From Shewanella woodyi ATCC 51908 (GTDB lineage: Bacteria > Pseudomonadota > Gammaproteobacteria > Enterobacterales > Shewanellaceae): a stretch of 64,000 nucleotides of DNA. The notes below the pieces were generated by a model, which was not told the DNA's origin, did not search any database, and saw only the letters and a list, made by a program, of their open reading frames with translations. The translations under genes were made by a program, and so were the position numbers. Numbering within the stretch: position 1 is the first letter of the stretch; every line of letters begins with the position of its first letter. This document shows, one piece after another, positions 1 to 8,330 of the stretch. The DNA lies in NCBI RefSeq assembly GCF_000019525.1, contig NC_010506.1, positions 3,534,001 to 3,598,000 of the forward strand. The letters are read 5' to 3'.

Positions 1-1
1 A

Positions 2-382
2 GAAGTATCAGATAAAGGTCCAGCTCTCACTCCTGAACAGGTTTCAGTCGGTTTTTTTAACGCTATCTATAACGATAAAGATATTAAGAAAGCCCAAGAG
101 TATGTTAACGAGCCAATGAAAGAGGTCATTGCTCATTACCATATCGCCTCTGCAGTTCAGCGCCATATGCTCAACCTTTCAATGACTGATGTTAAGCTTG
201 AGATTGCTGAAATTGATATCGATTTTTTCCGCAAATTTACCGATGATGTCACCGTCATAGTGAAGATGCACGGATTGAAAGGTGGCAGCCGTTGGATTGA
301 TGATCGAACCATCAGACTTCAAAAAAATGGTGGGCGGTGGGAGATTGTTGAGATACTCCCAGAAAAAGGAAACCTTAACTAA
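2..382 (+). CDS. Hypothetical protein, C-terminal part (5' end outside window)
   Basis: The reading frame is open from base 2 to the TAA at 380-382, so the gene begins before the window; the first internal Met is at 116. The visible 126 residues start with a segment of the kind 'PEQVSVGFFNAIYNDKDIKKAQEYV'-like (helix for a small NTF2-type fold), continue with beta strands, and end KGNLN. The pattern (x-P-E-x-V-x-x-F-F-N-A-I, then a short helix ending in YV) resembles DUF4878-type small secreted proteins, but the N-terminus that would show a signal peptide is missing. The stop codon overlaps the left end of the MITE-like repeat that follows. Function unknown; the family guess is weak. Confidence 0.6.
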   Translation, partial: EVSDKGPALTPEQVSVGFFNAIYNDKDIKKAQEYVNEPMKEVIAHYHIASAVQRHMLNLSMTDVKLEIAEIDIDFFRKFTDDVTVIVKMHGLKGGSRWIDDRTIRLQKNGGRWEIVEILPEKGNLN

Positions 383-798
383 TACCAACCGGTATAAGAA
401 AGTGATCTACTCAGAGTTTTTTTGGCAAGCTAATTCAAGGCGAATGAATGACAGAATGGTTATTCCCTTGTGAGTTCATTCAACACAGAAGTAGGCAGCC
501 AAAAACGCTCCTTGCAGGCGAGTTTTAGCGCATCTGATGCGGTGTTAACGAGCTTAAACGTAGAATAACTATGTTCCTCACCCGTTGCAAACCACATGGT
601 CTTGTATGTTCCTGACATACATAAGACATTTCCTCCATCCCTGGAGGTCAGATGTGGTGAATGTCATTAATGCACGACTATATGGATATAGGAGATAGGG
701 CGGAGCAGGATGCCAGAGCCGAGGAGCAATTAAGGACCTTGCCTCAGTAGCGCTAAACTCTCGCTGAACTATCACACCTTTATACCGATTGGTATAAC
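382..798. repeat. MITE-like intergenic repeat with imperfect terminal inverted repeats
   Basis: The ends are ATACCAACCGGTATAAG (from 382) and, on the other strand, ATACCAATCGGTATAAA (from 796 inward). The inverted similarity continues for about 33 bp each side (both contain GTGAT then TCAG). The interior has no convincing gene and contains smaller inverted repeats, for example ACCACAT near 590 against ATGTGGT near 653. About 415 bp, non-coding, palindromic ends: it looks like a miniature transposable element. No target-site duplication was established and no transposase is in the window. Confidence 0.45.
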
Positions 799-812
799 CT
801 TTCAGACAAAAA

Positions 813-836
813 AATAGCAACCCTTAGGTTGCTATT
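813..836 (-). terminator. Intrinsic terminator for the small minus-strand gene
   Basis: Perfect 10-bp stem (AATAGCAACC / GGTTGCTATT) with a 4-base loop. Read on the minus strand it is followed by a run of seven T. It lies 30 bp past the stop of the 32-codon gene. Confidence 0.75.
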
Positions 837-866
837 TTTACAGCTTGTAAATTGAAGGATTGTTCC

Positions 867-965
867 TTAATCCAAAAACGCTTCTTCATCCATCTCTACC
901 GGTAAAGATTCAATCACTTCATCTTGTACTTGGTAATATGCGCCTTCGTATTCTTGAACTTCCAT
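867..965 (-). CDS. Small acidic protein, 32 residues, unrecognised
   Basis: ATG at 965-963 to TAA at 869-867. The product begins MEVQEYEGAYYQVQDE and ends DEEAFLD; it is strongly acidic, with no Lys, Arg, Cys or membrane segment. Expression signals are complete: an extended -10 promoter (TGATATAAT, minus strand, 1077-1069), a GGAG Shine-Dalgarno 7 bases before the ATG, and a strong terminator at 813-836. No homologue is recognised. The tidy transcription unit is the main argument that this is a real gene; a short leader or a chance ORF within a small RNA is the alternative. Confidence 0.55.
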   Translation of the reverse strand: MEVQEYEGAYYQVQDEVIESLPVEMDEEAFLD

Positions 966-1287
966 AACAACTCCGAATCACTGTTTGTAGGGTCTGAGGC
1001 ATGTCATTACTTTGATGACATTTTGCCTAAAAGTAAGAGGTCGATGTTCAATCTGCTTCTTAAGGTAAATTATATCAGCCAAAAGCACGGAGTTACAGAA
1101 TACTTTCACTTTAGTTTCAAAAAACAGCTTAAAACTTGAAAAAAAAGCTAATTACCGTCAAAAATAGTATCTTCAGCTGAAAGTCTTTCAGTTTTTAATA
1201 ATTTTAAGTGATAAAGAGCTAACCTTTACAGCCAAATGATCTAGGCATCGGCTTGCCAACTGCTATCAATAAAGGATACCTATAAAA
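966..1287. other. Intergenic region without a recognised gene
   Basis: Apart from the minus-strand promoter at 1069-1077, nothing supported was seen. The plus-strand frame running through 924-1139 is opposite the small gene, has no ribosome-binding site and is treated as chance. Confidence 0.5.
1069..1077 (-). promoter_or_regulatory. Extended -10 promoter for the 32-codon gene
   Basis: On the minus strand the sequence reads TGATATAAT, a perfect TGn extended -10. No good -35 (TGTAAC about 17 bases upstream). It predicts a 5' UTR of about 95 bases. Confidence 0.45.
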
Positions 1288-1314
1288 ATGGGTCATTCTA
1301 AAGAGGTAGTAGTT

Positions 1315-1539
1315 ATGAATGCACTGGTTGAATTTGAAGCTGGAAAATTAGCAGATCTGTTCGATGAAGGGGACTCTCTAAATATACACATGTTCATGGA
1401 TATGATGAAGATGCCCTATGACGTTCAGGATAAACTGTTTTTTGAGATCTCATCACTCGAGAGTCTAGACAGGTCCAAAATTGAGATGATTATCGAATCA
1501 CACGGTCACTCAATTTTAAATGAGCGCTTAGGATATTAA
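1315..1539 (+). CDS. Hypothetical protein, 74 residues
   Basis: Start at 1315 is preferred because GAGG lies 8 bases upstream; an in-frame ATG at 1288 would add nine residues but its AAGGA is 11 bases away. The protein begins MNALVEFEAGKLADLF, is predicted mostly helical, acidic and soluble, and has no Cys, signal peptide or membrane segment. It stands alone between intergenic regions and faces the methyltransferase gene. A middle stretch rich in Met (HMFMDMMKM) is distinctive. I do not recognise the family. Confidence 0.55.
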   Translation: MNALVEFEAGKLADLFDEGDSLNIHMFMDMMKMPYDVQDKLFFEISSLESLDRSKIEMIIESHGHSILNERLGY

Positions 1540-1569
1540 AGAGATTCTTTCCCAAGACTATGCCAACAA

Positions 1570-1611
1570 TAACTTCATCGCCTACAAGCTAAACTTTAGA
1601 CGATGAAGTTA
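1570..1611. terminator. Inverted repeat between convergent genes, possible bidirectional terminator
   Basis: Perfect 11-bp arms TAACTTCATCG (1570-1580) and CGATGAAGTTA (1601-1611) with a 20-base loop, placed between the 3' ends of two convergent genes. No clear T tract follows, so termination is inferred from position. Confidence 0.4.
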
Positions 1612-1631
1612 ACACTTTATATTGATTGGTA

Positions 1632-2540
1632 TTACACCCGCCTATAACGCAATACTTTCAAGGCTTTGTTGAGGTCGACATCTAAAAAAACTGGTGGATT
1701 TTCAAGTTGCTCAACAAACTCAAGTGAAGGACTATACTCCTTCACCTGCTCCATCAAGAACTCAATTCCAAGCTCTGGAGCATTTAAGCACAGGAGGACT
1801 TCACCATCAGGTGTTAAGAGCTCTGGCAAGCGTTTTAGTAAGCGGGAGTAGTCTTTCGTCGCCACAAAGCTACCGCGCTGGTTACTTGGTGGATCGGCAA
1901 TGATCATCTCATAAGGCCCAAGTTTAGTCAGTTTTCCCCAGGACTTAAAAATATCATGACCAAAAAAACGAGCTCCAGAGTCGAAACCATTGAGTAGATG
2001 ATTCTGTTTACCGATAGACAAAGCCCCCTTACTCATATCGATATTAACGACACTGTCAGCTCCCCCTTGCAATGCAGCCACAGAGAAAGCACAGGTATAA
2101 GCAAACAGGTTCAACACCTTCTTATCTTGTGCCTGCTCCCGCACCCACTGCCTACCATTCTTCATATCTAAAAACAGGCCATGATTCTGACCTCTTAAGA
2201 GGTGAACATGAAACTTAGCGCCATTCTCACACACAGTATGCTGCTCGGGCACCGAACCTGCGATAAGATCGGTATGAGTTTGGCCACCACTGCGATACTG
2301 ATAAACCAGATTCATTGGTTCATCGCCACGCTGAGCCGCCCAAAACTGAGTTAAGCCCTGAGTCGCAGCCGCCAACTCATCTTCTGCTAAAGGTTTAAAG
2401 CTAGTCAGTAAAAGTACCGGTGGAAACCAATCTAAACACAGGTGCTCCATACCAGGATAAACACCACCGCGGCCATGGAAAAGTCGATTAACCTCATCGG
2501 TTAACGTGGCCTTACTCAATTCATCAAAAAATAACTGCAT
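1632..2540 (-). CDS. Class I SAM-dependent methyltransferase, RlmI/RlmK-like
   Basis: 302 residues of the family related to 23S rRNA m5C methyltransferase RlmI and the C-terminal half of RlmKL. The SAM-binding motif I is seen in VLNLFAYTCAFSVAALQGGA; an acidic residue follows in VVNIDMS; motif IV is the DPPSNQRGSF segment. The Cys-containing TCAF and DPPS stretches are typical of this group. There is no PUA domain in front, unlike RlmI, so rRNA is a likely but unproven substrate. The gene is 60 bases after the AI-2E family permease on the same strand and may be cotranscribed with it. No strong Shine-Dalgarno precedes the ATG. Confidence 0.75.
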   Translation of the reverse strand: MQLFFDELSKATLTDEVNRLFHGRGGVYPGMEHLCLDWFPPVLLLTSFKPLAEDELAAATQGLTQFWAAQRGDEPMNLVYQYRSGGQTHTDLIAGSVPEQHTVCENGAKFHVHLLRGQNHGLFLDMKNGRQWVREQAQDKKVLNLFAYTCAFSVAALQGGADSVVNIDMSKGALSIGKQNHLLNGFDSGARFFGHDIFKSWGKLTKLGPYEMIIADPPSNQRGSFVATKDYSRLLKRLPELLTPDGEVLLCLNAPELGIEFLMEQVKEYSPSLEFVEQLENPPVFLDVDLNKALKVLRYRRV

Positions 2541-2600
2541 TCAATTCACTTTAATTTTTACTTAAAACTATTATTTCTACTTCACACTAGTAGTTACGTA

Positions 2601-3785
2601 TTATTTAGCCGCTTCTGAAGAGTCATCCTCATCAGGCCGCCCACTTTCAGCTTTCAACTCGGGCTTAACCTCTTGCTCGAGGGCAGGTTTAAGTTCTGTC
2701 TCAGTTTCTGACTTGAGATCTGGGTTAAGCTCTAACTTTGAGATAGGCTTTAACTCATCCACATCATCAGCCAATAAGATAGCCAGCCAACTGCCACCTT
2801 TACTCGATTCCAGTGCTATTTTAACAATCATGGTCAAGGGCACAGAGAGCAACATACCCACAGAGCCCAATAACCAGCCCCAGAAGATCAATGACAAAAA
2901 TACGACTAAGGTAGAGAGCCCTAAGCCTCGCCCCATATATTTAGGTTCAATGACGTTACCCATCACTGTATTTGTGCCCAAATAAAGTAATCCAGTTGCG
3001 CCTGCTGCCGCTGGGCCAAGTTGAATAAAAGCGAGTAATACAGCTGGAATAGCGGCGATAATCGAACCAATATTTGGAATGTAGTTAAACAGGAAAGCGA
3101 CCACCCCCCATAACAGCGCATAATCGACACCTATAATTGCCAGCCCCACCCCAACAATCACACCGGTACCTATGCTGACTAACGTTTTAATCACCATATA
3201 CTGGTTAACAGATTGGAGAAATTTATCAATTTGCTGCATTCTCATGTCTGGATCATCCAGGGCAAAGTGCAGCTTTTTCGGCAAGGTTTCCGACTCAAAT
3301 AACATAAAGACCACGGTTAAGATGATCAAAAACAGATTAGCCATCACGCTGCCCACACCTGACAACATATTCGTCGTCATTGAAAGTGCCACACCGGGGT
3401 CAAAGTAGGCCAATACCTGCTCTTTGGTAATGATGATATTAAATGTACGTAACTTTTCTATCACCCAGCCAAATTGATCAACCAGTTGATCTCGATATTG
3501 AGGAAGCTGACTGGAAAACTCATTAATCGAGCTACCGACAACTTGTGCAAGCCATAGACCCATCATCACGATAAAGACCATCAGGAATAGGACGGCTAAC
3601 GCTCTGGGAACACGTAGCTTAGTGAGCCAACCGATCACAGGATTACAGATCACAGCGATAAAAGCGGATAAAACAAAGGGAACCACAATGGGGCTTGCAG
3701 CCTTTATGCCTGCCAAAATCACCACGATAAAGGCCATAATGGCGAAGCCTTTATAGGCAACTGATTGGGTATCAATTCTTGGCAT
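2601..3785 (-). CDS. AI-2E family transporter (TqsA/YdiK/PerM type)
   Basis: 394-residue inner-membrane protein with the eight-helix arrangement of the PF01594 family. Two N-terminal helices (about 10-70), a soluble insert (about 95-150), then hydrophobic segments through about 330, including the family stretch GVVAFLFNYIPNIGSIIA and the GxGL-S--VVFLSLIFWGWLLG region. Members export small molecules or work as Na/H antiporters; E. coli TqsA affects AI-2 release. The last 50 residues are an unusual charged tail of repeated ELKP/EVKP-type units, probably cytoplasmic and disordered. AAGGA lies in good position before the ATG. Confidence 0.85.
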   Translation of the reverse strand: MPRIDTQSVAYKGFAIMAFIVVILAGIKAASPIVVPFVLSAFIAVICNPVIGWLTKLRVPRALAVLFLMVFIVMMGLWLAQVVGSSINEFSSQLPQYRDQLVDQFGWVIEKLRTFNIIITKEQVLAYFDPGVALSMTTNMLSGVGSVMANLFLIILTVVFMLFESETLPKKLHFALDDPDMRMQQIDKFLQSVNQYMVIKTLVSIGTGVIVGVGLAIIGVDYALLWGVVAFLFNYIPNIGSIIAAIPAVLLAFIQLGPAAAGATGLLYLGTNTVMGNVIEPKYMGRGLGLSTLVVFLSLIFWGWLLGSVGMLLSVPLTMIVKIALESSKGGSWLAILLADDVDELKPISKLELNPDLKSETETELKPALEQEVKPELKAESGRPDEDDSSEAAK

Positions 3786-3861
3786 TTAAATAAAATCCTT
3801 CTAGATTAACTAATACATTGATAGGCTTAGTAGCAACAACAACATAGAGCTAGTAATAATT

Positions 3862-4233
3862 ATGAAACCAGAAATTGCGGTAATTCGTATTAAAAATCTA
3901 CGTCTACGTACATTCATCGGCATTAAAGATGATGAAACTCAGAACAAGCAAGATGTCTTAATCAATGCTGAGATCCACTACTGCGCCGAAAAAGCACGAA
4001 ACAGCGATAATATGGATGACGCACTGAATTATCGCACGATAACTAAAAAAATCATCGCATTAGTTGAACATAACCGATTTTTCTTACTTGAGCACCTTAC
4101 AGGACAAGTACTCGATATCACCCGTGAACATGACTGGGTTGACTTCGCTAAAGTTGAAATCGATAAGCCCCACGCCCTTCGCTTTGCCGACTCTGTCTCA
4201 ATGGAGCTAAGCTACCACAAAAACAGTGACTAA
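3862..4233 (+). CDS. folX: Dihydroneopterin triphosphate 2'-epimerase
   Basis: 123 residues, close to E. coli FolX over its full length: [17 protein letters not shown] near the N-terminus, [12 protein letters not shown] in the middle and [14 protein letters not shown] near the C-terminus. The enzyme epimerises dihydroneopterin triphosphate to the monapterin form, feeding tetrahydromonapterin synthesis; it belongs to the tunnelling (T-fold) family with FolB. The LRLRTFIGI segment and substrate-binding Glu/Lys positions are retained. The 3' 192 bases of this gene, plus the following spacer, are repeated twice more downstream (see repeat). FolX rather than FolB is chosen from the C-terminal sequence and length. 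Confidence 0.92.
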   Translation: MKPEIAVIRIKNLRLRTFIGIKDDETQNKQDVLINAEIHYCAEKARNSDNMDDALNYRTITKKIIALVEHNRFFLLEHLTGQVLDITREHDWVDFAKVEIDKPHALRFADSVSMELSYHKNSD

Positions 4234-4304
4234 TTTTTGCCAGTAATGGGCAAAACAGTCGACCTAGACCTAACATGGCTGCAATGAATTATCGGCAGCC
4301 ATGA

Positions 4305-4496
4305 ACTAAAAAAATCATCGCATTAGTTGAACATAACCGATTTTTCTTACTTGAGCACCTTACAGGACAAGTACTCGATATCACCAGTGAGCATGACTGG
4401 GTCGATTTTGCTAAAGTTGAAATCGATAAGCCCCACGCCCTTCGTTTTGCCGACTCTGTCTCAATGGAGCTTAGCTACCACAAAAATAGTGACTAA
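4305..4496 (+). pseudogene. folX 3' fragment, second copy
   Basis: 64 codons from [11 protein letters not shown] to HKNSD-stop, in frame with each other but preceded directly by an in-frame TGA and without a usable start codon. It differs from the intact gene at six sites (one Arg-to-Ser change, five silent third-base changes). It is not expected to be translated. Confidence 0.85.
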
Positions 4497-4569
4497 TTTT
4501 TGCTAGCAACTGACAACACACAGTCGAACTAGACCTAACATGGCTGCAATGAATTATCGGCAGCCATGA

Positions 4570-4761
4570 ACTAAAAAAATCATCGCATTAGTTGAACATA
4601 ACCGATTTTTCTTACTTGAGCACCTTACAGGACAAGTACTCGATATCACCAGTGAGCATGACTGGGTCGATTTTGCTAAAGTTGAAATCGATAAGCCCCA
4701 CGCCCTTCGTTTTGCCGACTCTGTCTCAATGGAGCTAAGCTATCACAAAAACAGTGACTAA
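4570..4761 (+). pseudogene. folX 3' fragment, third copy
   Basis: Same 64-codon fragment as the second copy, sharing its six differences from the intact gene and differing from the second copy at only three silent sites. No start codon; a TGA precedes it in frame. Confidence 0.85.
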
Positions 4762-4802
4762 TTTTTGCCAGTAATGGGCAAAAACAGTCAAACTAGACCT
4801 AA

Positions 4803-4832
4803 CATGGCTGCAATGAATTATCGGCAGCCATG
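4803..4832 (+). terminator. Hairpin ending the folX repeat block
   Basis: 9-bp stem CATGGCTGC / GCAGCCATG with a 12-base loop, followed by ATCCTTTTTG. The same hairpin occurs at 4274-4303 and again before the third copy, but only this last one has a T-rich tail. Confidence 0.55.
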
Positions 4833-4883
4833 ATCCTTTTTGCTATTCTGAGAGTATATTTATATTTAAGCTGATGAGATATT

Positions 4884-5807
4884 ATGAAAATATTGATCAC
4901 CGGAGCCAGTGGCTTTGTCGGGCATCAAGTCGTCAGAGCCTTAGGAGATGAACATCAACTCTATCTACTTTCACGCCATCCGGCTAAAGCAAGAGAACGT
5001 CTTGGCACAGAGCATCACTATCTAGCGAGTTTAGACGACTTGGCCAATCTCGATGGATTTGATGTTGTCATTAATCTGGCTGGCGAACCTATCGCAGACA
5101 AACGATGGAGCAGTTCTCAAAAAGAGAAGATATGTCACAGTCGCTGGCATCTTACAATGCGTTTAACTCAGCTCATAGAGCAAAGCCAAACCCCGCCATC
5201 AGTATTGATTAACGCATCAGCTATCGGCGTTTATGGCAATCAAGAAGAGCAGCCTGTCGATGAAACTTTCATGCTCCGCCAAACAGGTGAGGCGCCACTT
5301 CCCTTTCCTCAAGCTGTGTGCCAAAAATGGGAAACGTTAGCGCTAAATGCTTCATCCCAGCAAACTAGAGTATGCGTTATCCGTATAGGTTTAGTCCTGG
5401 GACTCTGTGGTGGTGCACTACCTAAGATGCTACCAGCATTTAAATTAGGATTAGGTGGGCCTATCGCTTCAGGCAAACAGGGAATGAGCTGGATACATCA
5501 AGATGATCTAGTCGCCTTGATTCTCTTTCTAATGAAAAGTGACACATGTAGCGGCGTATTTAATGCAACAGCGCCTCACCCTGTCAGTAATTTATCCTTC
5601 TCTAAAACCTTAGCCGATACCTTGTCACGGCCAGCATTTATCCCCATGCCCGCATTTGTACTTAATACTTTGCTAGGTGAAATGGCGCAGCTATTAACTC
5701 AAGGACAATATGTGCTACCCACAAGGCTTATAGAAGCAGGCTATAGGTTTAAGTTCCCACAGCTCAACTATGCCCTTACAGATATATTGGCCAAAAAAAG
5801 TTATTAG
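4884..5807 (+). CDS. yfcH: TIGR01777-family epimerase (YfcH-like)
   Basis: 307 residues of the atypical SDR (SDR39U1) family. The N-terminal Rossmann motif is ITGASGFVGHQV at residues 4-15. VINLAGEPIADKRW and the INASAIGVYG stretch are family signatures, and the C-terminal DUF1731-like part (about 250-300) contains LLGEMAQLLTQGQYV. The biochemical substrate of this family is unknown; NADP binding is expected. It stands alone on the plus strand after the folX repeats and ends at a bidirectional hairpin. The name yfcH follows the E. coli homologue. Confidence 0.85.
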   Translation: MKILITGASGFVGHQVVRALGDEHQLYLLSRHPAKARERLGTEHHYLASLDDLANLDGFDVVINLAGEPIADKRWSSSQKEKICHSRWHLTMRLTQLIEQSQTPPSVLINASAIGVYGNQEEQPVDETFMLRQTGEAPLPFPQAVCQKWETLALNASSQQTRVCVIRIGLVLGLCGGALPKMLPAFKLGLGGPIASGKQGMSWIHQDDLVALILFLMKSDTCSGVFNATAPHPVSNLSFSKTLADTLSRPAFIPMPAFVLNTLLGEMAQLLTQGQYVLPTRLIEAGYRFKFPQLNYALTDILAKKSY

Positions 5808-5813
5808 ATAAAA

Positions 5814-5841
5814 AAGAGCGATACCCGTAGATATCGCCCTT
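5814..5841. terminator. Bidirectional terminator between convergent genes
   Basis: AAGAGCGATA / TATCGCCCTT stem (one mismatch) between the yfcH-like gene and ybbP, with A-rich and T-rich flanks. Confidence 0.6.
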
Positions 5842-5864
5842 TATCTATTACACTGTGCACATCA

Positions 5865-8330
5865 CTATGTGGGTGATTTTAACAGTTCACTACAGGACTT
5901 ACTTAACAGCTGACGACAGCGCCACACACCTAAGAGCGCCACAATAAGTGCACCGCACACAGGTGCTATTCCCCACCAAGGCCAGTGCATATACACGTTA
6001 AGCTCAAACACCTGAGTTTTCAGCAGGTAAAGGGTAAACTCAGCCACTATCACAGCAAGAAGTCCTGCAATGGCACCCAGCAAAGCAAACTCTAGCCCGG
6101 TCGCCATTCTAAGTAGCCAACCAGAAGCACCAAAGGTCCTTAATACCGCCAACTCTCTTTGACGTGTCGCCATGCCTGCCTCGGTCTGAGCTATCATCAC
6201 CAAGCTGCTTGCAAGGATCACCAACACAAGTACTAATGTAAGTGAAAGTGATACCTGATCTATGATTTGACGAAGCTGCTTGATCATATTTCCCACATCA
6301 ATAATCGAGACTGTAGGAAACTGTTTAATGATCTGCAATACCACATCTGAGCGTCCCTCATCCAGATAGAAACTGGCCATCGAAGTATGTGCAAATGAGG
6401 AGAGTGAGCTTTTAGTAAAGATCATAAAAAAGTTAGGTTGCAGCGTCTCCCAATGCACCTCCCTGATACTGGTCACATTCACAGTCAAGTTTTGGTTATC
6501 AATCACATAAGTAAGGCTATCACCCAGTTTTATCCCTAATCGCTCAGCAACACCTGACTCAACAGACACATCATTATCATTAACGTTAAACTCCCCCTCG
6601 AGTAATTCATTGTTTTCAGGTAACTCTTCACGCCAAGTCAGATTCAACTCACGTGAGATCCCACGTCTGCCCTCAACGCCCTCTTTTTCCTGCTCAGCGG
6701 AGATCAACTTTTCACCATTGATCTCGATTAGACGCCCCCGAATAACTGGATAGATATCGGTGGTTTTCACGGTGTTTTGTGCAAGAAACTCGCCCAATGG
6801 CTCAGACTCATCCGGCGCAATGTTCACCAGAAAATAATTAGGCGCATTTTCAGGTAGCTGATTTTGCCATTCACTCAGTAGATCTTGGCGAAGAGCCAAA
6901 ATTGTCAGCAGCAAGACCAAGGCGCTACTAAATCCCACCAGCTGTATAGCATTTTGCTTGGCTCGTCGCCTTAAGCCCGCTAAAGCCAGTTGCAGTGGAT
7001 TGGTGGTTTTCATGCCGATACTGTGTCCAGCACGGATCATGGCAAAGCCAAGCACACTTAACAGCAGACCCAATAACAATACACCAGCCACTACCGTCAA
7101 GGTTAACGGTAAGCTCTTAGAGTAGAGATAGCCTAGGACAGCCATGGCTAATAGACTTAAAATAAGGTGCAGCCACATCCCCAGCTGTAAGCCTTCTAAC
7201 TGACGCTGTAATACACGCAAAGGTGGGATAGAGAGAAGCCTCATTAACGGGTAAGCCGAAAACATAAAGGCGCTAATAAAACCTGTGGCAAGCCCAAGCA
7301 GTATGGGCCTCAATAATGGCGGTGAGTAAGCCGCGATCTCCGCTGGTAAGAAAGCCGTTATCGCCCCATCTAAGGCAAATCCCCCAATAAGTCCTAACAC
7401 CACCCCGAAAAAGGTCACTAACAGCAGATGCACACCAAACAAGATACGGATCTGTTTTGCAGACGCACCAAAGGTTTTTAACATGGCAACCACATCATAG
7501 TGGCGCTGACAGTATCGCTGAGCCGCGATACCGATAGCGGCACATGCAAGCGCGATCCCGAGTAAACTGGCCAATAACAGAAAACGCTCTGCACGTTTTA
7601 CGGCGTCGGCGATGGGTGAGTCGCCAGATTGCACATCCACCCAGCGTTGAGAGCTGTTAAGCAGCGGTTTTGCATAGGTTTCAAACTCAGCTAATTGTTC
7701 AGCTTCGCCTGCAAATTGCGCAAGATAGGTCACGCGGCTACCCGGCTGAATAACCCCTGTACTTGCCACATCCTCTATCCTCATCAATACAACAGGTGAA
7801 GAGGCAAAGGGGTTAAAACCTGCATCGGGTAAACGCGCTATCTCAGCGCTTAGACTAAACTCTTGATTACCCAGTTCAAGCCTTTTAGGGTAACCCAATA
7901 ACCCACCAAGACGGGTTTCAAACCACAGGTGCCCTGCTCTAGGCAGTTCTGAGTACTCTCCCCCCTCTTTCTTATTAAGCTCTATCTTGCCCTTTAAAGG
8001 GTATCCCTCCTCAACTGCGCGAACGGTAACAAGTTGGAACTTATCCTGCGCAAACACCATAGAGTTAAACTGCATACTGGAAACATGGCGCAGCCCAAGC
8101 TCATCGGCCTTAGCTAAAATAGACTCATCTATCTTGACAGGAGAGTTAATAATTCGGTCAGCGGCAATAAATTTAGATGCCTGCCCATTAATCGCTATCT
8201 GTAAACGCTCACTGACCCTAGCCAAACCTGTTACCGATAACACAGCGAGTGTTATCGCTAATACAATTAGTAGCAGTTGCCCCTGCAACAGTTCCCGTTT
8301 AAACAGCCTCCAAGCCAGTTGTATCTCCAT
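5865..8330 (-). CDS. ybbP: ABC transporter permease, FtsX family (YbbP-like)
   Basis: 821 residues. An N-terminal membrane helix (about 17-40), a large periplasmic domain, a first three-helix FtsX block (about 245-370), further helices (380-480), a second periplasmic domain, and a final FtsX block (about 690-810). The duplicated arrangement matches E. coli YbbP (about 800 residues). With YbbA it forms a type VII-like (MacB/LolCDE superfamily) ABC system thought to act on envelope lipids or lipoproteins rather than to import; the substrate is unknown. The GTG/ATG region overlaps the end of ybbA by one base at 8330, so the two are translated together. The operon runs away from tesA, as in E. 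coli. Confidence 0.88.
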   Translation of the reverse strand: MEIQLAWRLFKRELLQGQLLLIVLAITLAVLSVTGLARVSERLQIAINGQASKFIAADRIINSPVKIDESILAKADELGLRHVSSMQFNSMVFAQDKFQLVTVRAVEEGYPLKGKIELNKKEGGEYSELPRAGHLWFETRLGGLLGYPKRLELGNQEFSLSAEIARLPDAGFNPFASSPVVLMRIEDVASTGVIQPGSRVTYLAQFAGEAEQLAEFETYAKPLLNSSQRWVDVQSGDSPIADAVKRAERFLLLASLLGIALACAAIGIAAQRYCQRHYDVVAMLKTFGASAKQIRILFGVHLLLVTFFGVVLGLIGGFALDGAITAFLPAEIAAYSPPLLRPILLGLATGFISAFMFSAYPLMRLLSIPPLRVLQRQLEGLQLGMWLHLILSLLAMAVLGYLYSKSLPLTLTVVAGVLLLGLLLSVLGFAMIRAGHSIGMKTTNPLQLALAGLRRRAKQNAIQLVGFSSALVLLLTILALRQDLLSEWQNQLPENAPNYFLVNIAPDESEPLGEFLAQNTVKTTDIYPVIRGRLIEINGEKLISAEQEKEGVEGRRGISRELNLTWREELPENNELLEGEFNVNDNDVSVESGVAERLGIKLGDSLTYVIDNQNLTVNVTSIREVHWETLQPNFFMIFTKSSLSSFAHTSMASFYLDEGRSDVVLQIIKQFPTVSIIDVGNMIKQLRQIIDQVSLSLTLVLVLVILASSLVMIAQTEAGMATRQRELAVLRTFGASGWLLRMATGLEFALLGAIAGLLAVIVAEFTLYLLKTQVFELNVYMHWPWWGIAPVCGALIVALLGVWRCRQLLSKSCSELLKSPT

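Larger units (their letters stand above)
4041..4832 (+). repeat. Three tandem copies of the folX 3' end plus its hairpin spacer
   Basis: The block starting AACTAAAAAAATCATCGC occurs at 4041, 4304 and 4569 (periods 263 and 265). Each copy holds the last 64 codons of folX with its stop, then a spacer ending in the same 9-bp hairpin (CATGGCTGC / GCAGCCATG). The first 82 bases are identical in all three. The sequence GAATTATCG occurs both just before the first copy, inside folX, and in each hairpin loop, offering short homology for the original duplication. Confidence 0.95.

Noticed and set aside
578..820. 80-codon minus-strand frame inside the MITE-like element
   Set aside because: It spans the terminal repeat, has no ribosome site and the product has no recognisable features.
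924..1139. 71-codon plus-strand frame
   Set aside because: It is partly opposite the supported 32-codon gene, has no Shine-Dalgarno and no terminator.
4305..4761. folX fragments as separate small genes
   Set aside because: Both are preceded by an in-frame stop and have no ATG, GTG or TTG with a ribosome site near the 5' end; they are better described as truncated copies.
4041..4832. CRISPR-like array
   Set aside because: Only three long units of about 264 bp made of gene sequence, with no short repeats or unique spacers and no cas genes.
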